64,000 bases of DNA from CALMFG01 sp963666035 (GTDB lineage Bacteria; Bacillota; Clostridia; Christensenellales; CALMFG01): assembly GCA_963666035.2 (NCBI GenBank), contig CAXXJI010000003.1:62001-126000 (forward strand), in the 5' to 3' direction. Shown one piece after another: positions 60,073-64,000 of the stretch. Position 1 is the stretch's first letter, and each line of letters opens with the position of its first letter. A model generated the notes under the pieces. It was not told the origin of the DNA. It saw only the letters and a list, made by a program, of their open reading frames with translations, and did not search any database. The translations under genes and the position numbers were made by a program.

Positions 60073-61253
60073 CAGAGCAAATATCACGAAAATATGGAGA
60101 ATTCGGCGGGCAGTACTGCCCTGAGCTTTTGATGAATGCGCTGATCGCGCTGGAGGAAGCGTGGCGGACCGAAGTGCCGACGCCGGAATTTCAGAAAGAA
60201 TATATTAAGCTTTTAAAGCACTATTCGGGACGGCCGACTCCACTTTATTATGCTGAGAATTTTTCAAAGACATTAGGCAAGGCCAAATTCTACCTCAAGC
60301 GCGAGGACTTAAACCATACAGGATCTCATAAGATCAACAATGTGCTGGGGCAGGCCCTGCTGGCCACACGCATGGGCAAAAAAAAGGTGATTGCCGAAAC
60401 CGGTGCGGGACAGCACGGCGTGGCCACAGCCACAGCGGCGGCGCTTTTTAATCTGGAATGCGAAGTGTTTATGGGTACCGAGGATATTGAACGGCAATCG
60501 CTGAATGTAACGCGGATGAAGATGCTGGGGGCAAAAGTGACTCCGGTGGCTTCGGGTACGGGTACGCTGAAAGACGCCACAAGCGAGGCACTGCGTGCCT
60601 GGACGGCCCGTGTGGAGGATACCTTCTATGTGCTGGGTTCGGTGGTTGGGCCGCATCCATATCCCGCTTTGGTGAGGGATTTCCAGCGGATTATCGGCGA
60701 TGAAACCAGGACACAGATCATGGAGGCCGAAGGTCGGCTGCCGGATAAACTGGTGGCCTGCGTGGGCGGCGGCAGCAATGCGATGGGGCTGTTTGCGCCG
60801 TTCCTGTCGGAGGATGTGGCCATGTTCGGCGTGGAGGCAGGCGGACTTGGGGTGGATACCGATCAGCACGCGGCTTCAATGACCTGCGGCTCGGTCGGAG
60901 TACTGCATGGCATGAAAAGCCTGTTTCTGCAGAACGACTATGGACAGATCACGCCGGTATACTCCATATCGGCCGGATTGGATTATCCGGGTGTCGGGCC
61001 TCAGCATGCACACCTGAAAACCAGCGGACGTGTGGCATATGAAGCCGTGACCGACAAGGAAGCCGTGGACGCATTTGCGCTTCTGACACGGACCGAAGGT
61101 ATTATTCCGGCGGTCGAGAGCGCGCATGCTCTGGCGTGGTGTATCAAGCACGCCGATGAATTGAAAGCAGGCGAAGTCGTGGTCGTCAACCTTTCGGGGC
61201 GCGGAGACAAGGACGTATCAAGGATTGCCGAGTATATGGAGGAAGGGAAATGA
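60069..61253 (+). CDS. trpB: Tryptophan synthase beta chain
   Basis: 394 residues. PLP enzyme joining indole and serine. PLP lysine in LNHTGSHKINNVLGQALLA (about 86), ETGAGQHGVATATAAALF near 108 and CVGGGSNAMGLFAPF for PLP phosphate near 230. The opening YGEFGGQYCPELLMNAL is characteristic of TrpB1. It overlaps trpF and trpA by four bases each. Confidence 0.98.
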   Translation: MTEQISRKYGEFGGQYCPELLMNALIALEEAWRTEVPTPEFQKEYIKLLKHYSGRPTPLYYAENFSKTLGKAKFYLKREDLNHTGSHKINNVLGQALLATRMGKKKVIAETGAGQHGVATATAAALFNLECEVFMGTEDIERQSLNVTRMKMLGAKVTPVASGTGTLKDATSEALRAWTARVEDTFYVLGSVVGPHPYPALVRDFQRIIGDETRTQIMEAEGRLPDKLVACVGGGSNAMGLFAPFLSEDVAMFGVEAGGLGVDTDQHAASMTCGSVGVLHGMKSLFLQNDYGQITPVYSISAGLDYPGVGPQHAHLKTSGRVAYEAVTDKEAVDAFALLTRTEGIIPAVESAHALAWCIKHADELKAGEVVVVNLSGRGDKDVSRIAEYMEEGK

Positions 61254-62032
61254 GGACGAGAATAGCCGAAAAATTTGAGACGTTAAAAGCATCAGGTCGT
61301 AAAGCACTGATTCCCTTCTTTATGCCGGGGGCGCAAGGAGAACAGAGCATCACGGATACCATCGTAGAGCTGGAAGCCTGCGGCGCCGATTTAATTGAGC
61401 TCGGCGTACCGTTTTCGGACCCCATGGCCGACGGCCCAGTGATTCAAAGGAGTGCGGGGGCCGCGCTGGCCAAAGGGATGTTGACGGATCAGGTGTTTGA
61501 AGCAGTGAAAGCGGCGCGGGAAAAGACGGATATCCCTTTACTGCTCTTGGTCTACTACAACAGCGTGTTCAAATACGGATCGGAGCGATTTGCCAAAGCC
61601 TGTGTTGATTCGGGTATCGACGGGTTGATTATCCCGGATCTGCCTTTTGAAGAACAAAGCGAACTGACCTGTATCACAAAAGATCTGCCGCTCGACATTA
61701 TTTCGCTGGTAGCCAGAACCTCCAAGGATCGTTTAAAGATGGTTTTAGCAGAAGCAGAAGGATTTATCTACTGTGTCTCCACCACCGGCGTGACAGGAGA
61801 ACGCAGTGAGGTATACAGCGGACTTGCGGATTTCCTCTCCGAGATTAAGACTTATACCGATGTGCCGCGGTGTGTCGGATTTGGCATCTCAGACCCAAAG
61901 CAGGCCGCAGAGGTGGCCGAATACGCCGAGGGTGTGATCGTGGGCAGTGCGCTGGTACGCCGGTTTTTGGACGAAAATGCCGAAGCAGGGTACGAATTGA
62001 TCCGGCAGATGCGAAAAGCCATGGACGAATGA
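61250..62032 (+). CDS. trpA: Tryptophan synthase alpha chain
   Basis: 260 residues. Cleaves indole-3-glycerol phosphate to indole, which passes to TrpB. Catalytic Glu in DLIELGVPFSDPMADGPVIQ (about 49) and Asp in IDGLIIPDLPFEE (about 130), with VSTTGVTGER and GFGISDPKQA near the phosphate site. It is the last gene of the operon. Confidence 0.98.
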   Translation: MRTRIAEKFETLKASGRKALIPFFMPGAQGEQSITDTIVELEACGADLIELGVPFSDPMADGPVIQRSAGAALAKGMLTDQVFEAVKAAREKTDIPLLLLVYYNSVFKYGSERFAKACVDSGIDGLIIPDLPFEEQSELTCITKDLPLDIISLVARTSKDRLKMVLAEAEGFIYCVSTTGVTGERSEVYSGLADFLSEIKTYTDVPRCVGFGISDPKQAAEVAEYAEGVIVGSALVRRFLDENAEAGYELIRQMRKAMDE

Positions 62033-62333
62033 AATAAAAAATTGATTTTTTTTAAAAAAGATGTTTAAAAGTCGTTAAAACGGATTATATAAAAGGGTAA
62101 AATAAAACATCAGAAAAGATGTGGACATTGCCCCGTAACATCGGCCTAACCGATGCTTTAATAATGAAAAAACGGTTTGCCTTATGGCAGACCGTTTTTT
62201 CATACTTTGATAATGTGAAGGGCAGACCGAAGCCCGATGGATTATTCCACAATACCGGGATATGGATTGAATTTAGGCAGATGATTGTATAATATAGAAC
62301 TGGAAGTTTATTTTAGGATAAGTAGGTTATCAA
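62033..62333. other. Intergenic region between trpA and surE
   Basis: It holds the trp terminator (62167-62202) and a modest promoter for surE: TTGAAT at 62267-62272 and TATAAT at 62288-62293, only 15 bases apart. The AT-rich stretch before the terminator has no recognisable gene. Confidence 0.6.
62165..62202 (+). terminator. Terminator of the trp operon
   Basis: An AAAAACGGTTTGCC/GGCAGACCGTTTTTT stem with loop TTAT has A- and T-rich flanks; one mismatch lies in the stem. Confidence 0.88.
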
Positions 62334-63068
62334 ATGAATATTTTAGTGGTTAATGATGATGGCATCAGGGCAAAAGGGATTCAAATACTGGCAAAAGCGC
62401 TGCTGCCATACGGCGACATCTTTGTGGTGGCACCTCAGACTGAGCAGAGCGGCGCGGCGCATGCGATTACCCTGCATGAACCGATGGGGCTGAAAAAGCA
62501 TGAAGATTTCATGGCGGGCGTTAGCGCATGGAGCCTGGAAGGCAAGCCGGCGGACTGCGTGAAGTTTGCGGCGTTTGCGTTGGAGCTCAAGCCGGATTTG
62601 GTGGTTTCAGGCATCAACGACGGGGCCAATTTGGGTACGGATATCATGTATTCGGGCACGGTTTCAGGGGCTTTTGAGGGCGTTATCCTCGGCATCCCAT
62701 CCATCGCGATTTCGACCGATTTTAATCATTTTGATATTGTTGAAAGAGAGATTGATGCGCTGATCGGAGAGGTCATGGGCGCCGATATTTTGGACAGAGA
62801 TGTTGTGCTGAATATCAATTTTCCTTCGGCCATCCATACCGCCTCTAAAGGCATCCGCATAACGCATCAGGGACAAAGACCCTTTGACCATGCCTATGAA
62901 TTCGACGGCGAGAAATATTGGGCCAAAGGCACATGGTACCCGTATATCAACGACGAGTCTACCGATGTTTATGCCTTTGAAAACGGTTATGTTTCCATAA
63001 CGCCGCTTAAAACCGACCGGACCGATTATGACTACTTAAATCAGATGAAAGCTAAATTTAACCGATAG
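62334..63068 (+). CDS. surE: 5'/3'-nucleotidase SurE
   Basis: 244 residues. A metal-dependent phosphatase acting on nucleoside monophosphates and related esters. The N-terminus MNILVVNDDGIRAKGIQILA carries the metal-binding DD, followed by VAPQTEQSGAAHAIT with the conserved Ser, and VVSGINDGANLGTDIMYSGTVSGAFEG. The last gives metal and oligomer contacts of this fold. GTAGGTTATCAA precedes the ATG. It is followed eleven bases later by a methyltransferase gene and may be co-transcribed with it. Confidence 0.96.
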   Translation: MNILVVNDDGIRAKGIQILAKALLPYGDIFVVAPQTEQSGAAHAITLHEPMGLKKHEDFMAGVSAWSLEGKPADCVKFAAFALELKPDLVVSGINDGANLGTDIMYSGTVSGAFEGVILGIPSIAISTDFNHFDIVEREIDALIGEVMGADILDRDVVLNINFPSAIHTASKGIRITHQGQRPFDHAYEFDGEKYWAKGTWYPYINDESTDVYAFENGYVSITPLKTDRTDYDYLNQMKAKFNR

Positions 63069-63079
63069 AGGATAAAGCC

Positions 63080-63751
63080 ATGTTCAAGGTAAAAAAAGAA
63101 AAGCTGGTCTACAACCAAACACCCGTGAACGGGCAGGCCTATACCGACAAGATGGATAAAATCTACACCCGATTTGCCAAAGCCTACGATGGGTTTATTG
63201 CGGTGTTTCCGCTTTGGAAAAGGTGGTTAAGGTCGGTATTGCCCTACATTAAGGGTAAATCGCTTTTGGATATCTCGTTTGGCCCCGGTTATCTTTTTCG
63301 TGTGTACCCAAAGCAATTACACCTTTCTGGATTGGATTATAACGCACGGATGGTACAACGTGCCCGGCAGAAGACGGAAAAGTGGGGGTGCAGTGTGGAA
63401 ATCGTTCAAGGCAATGTGGAAGAAATGCCTTATGAGAGCCAAAGCTTTGACACCGTGGTCAACACAATGGCGTTCTCGGGCTATCCGGATGGTGAGAAGG
63501 CGATTGCCGAAATGCTGCGGGTTTTGTGTGATGACGGGGTGCTCCTTTTGCTGGACTACGATTATCCGGCCGACCGCAACCTTTTCGGCTTCTGGATGGT
63601 TCGCCTGATTGTGAAAAGCGGTGATCTTATCAGAGATATCGGGAGAATATTGGACGGCTTCCCATGCAGTTATCAGCGAAAAGTGGTCGGAGGATTCGGC
63701 AGTATTCAACTATTTATTATCAAAAAAAGCGTTAGTGTAAGCCATGATTAA
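63080..63751 (+). CDS. Class I SAM-dependent methyltransferase
   Basis: 223 residues. The SAM-binding motif I is LLDISFGPGYLFRV (about 70), with motif II-like LSGLDYNARMVQRARQKT, then VQGNVEEMPYESQSFDTVVNTMAFSGYP and a motif III LRVLCDDGVLLLLDYDYP, typical of UbiE/Methyltransf_11-type enzymes acting on small molecules or lipids. The substrate cannot be named. Close to surE in the same direction. Confidence 0.88.
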   Translation: MFKVKKEKLVYNQTPVNGQAYTDKMDKIYTRFAKAYDGFIAVFPLWKRWLRSVLPYIKGKSLLDISFGPGYLFRVYPKQLHLSGLDYNARMVQRARQKTEKWGCSVEIVQGNVEEMPYESQSFDTVVNTMAFSGYPDGEKAIAEMLRVLCDDGVLLLLDYDYPADRNLFGFWMVRLIVKSGDLIRDIGRILDGFPCSYQRKVVGGFGSIQLFIIKKSVSVSHD

Positions 63752-63925
63752 GCGCAGATAGCCGGATTAAGATATAGGATTTGCTCCCAAATGCGCCCGC
63801 TGATCGTATAATAAAGTGATTAAAAATGGACAAAACCATGCAGATGTATTGACAAAACGGGCAGAATATGATAAAAAAATTATACGGGGTGTAAATAATT
63901 TTACGCACGGGTTTAGGAGGCAGTC

Positions 63926-64000
63926 ATGGATCAGAAGAACTTCATTGATACTGTTTGTAAGAAGATGAATTTGGACTACAGCAAGGGCAATTTGGACGCA
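63926..64000 (+). CDS. Start of an unidentified gene, cut by window edge
   Basis: A strong TTTAGGAGG lies six bases before the ATG at 63926. The 25 visible codons (MDQKNFIDTVCKKMNLDYSK and beyond) form an amphipathic helix-like start but are too short to identify. Confidence 0.65.
   Translation, partial: MDQKNFIDTVCKKMNLDYSKGNLDA

Overview
This 64 kb window reads as one contiguous piece of chromosome from an anaerobic Gram-positive-type bacterium, most likely in the Clostridia. Supporting signs are a class B sortase with a cell-wall-anchored adhesin, an [FeFe]-hydrogenase-like protein beside a DUF438/PAS protein, a GerMN-domain lipoprotein, a Gram-positive-type Pel cluster without outer-membrane parts, AGGAGG-type ribosome binding sites and clear sigma-A promoters. 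There are no rRNA or tRNA genes, CRISPR arrays or recognisable insertion sequences, so it looks like stable chromosome and not a mobile island.

Layout. 1-7.1 kb: end of a COG2509 flavoprotein, uvrA, a small CxxC protein, an unusual class II glutamine amidotransferase/PP-loop fusion and a Prx6-like peroxiredoxin. 7.3-9.7 kb: two overlapping membrane-protein genes. 9.7-15.4 kb: an OmpR-type two-component system facing a VTC-domain/DUF4956/beta-helix lipoprotein operon across a patterned operator. 15.7-22.4 kb: a diguanylate cyclase, Rrf2 regulator, TauE/SafE permease, GNAT-RLAN-ATP-grasp protein and DUF1002 protein. 22.4-29.4 kb: SulP, a D-lyxose isomerase/sugar kinase pair, HPP, an HPr-like protein and an ArsB/NhaD-type transporter. 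29.6-42.0 kb: a c-di-GMP/exopolysaccharide block. 42.4-47.0 kb: adhesin and sortase B. 47-50.4 kb: oxidoreductase, GerMN lipoprotein, esterase. 50.6-55.4 kb: metY-metA, then hydrogenase-like protein and DUF438 protein. 55.4-62.2 kb: trpE-GD-C-F-B-A. 62.3-64 kb: surE, a methyltransferase and the start of another gene.

Two stretches stand out. The block from 29.6 to 47 kb ties surface biology to cyclic di-GMP: a degenerate GGDEF protein, a c-di-GMP-I riboswitch before a secreted transglutaminase-like protein, a structured RNA ending in a terminator, and a Pel operon. The first Pel gene is a fusion of a catalytically degenerate epimerase fold with a PelD-like receptor that keeps the RxxD site. 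It is followed by PelE, DUF2194 deacetylase, PelF, PelG and a GH114-like lipoprotein, and a response regulator with an HD-GYP phosphodiesterase faces the operon. An adhesin with an SPHTG sorting signal and its own class B sortase follow.

The trp operon leader carries exactly eleven regularly spaced triplet positions, ten of which are NAG, as expected for a TRAP (MtrB) 11-mer binding site. It is followed by a hairpin plus U-tract whose 3' arm contains the trpE Shine-Dalgarno. The metY-metA leader also has a probable attenuator but no S-box. Two genes (the PelA-like deacetylase and a hypothetical protein at 28.9 kb) appear frameshifted at T5 runs, where one extra T would restore a longer protein; sequencing error is a live explanation.
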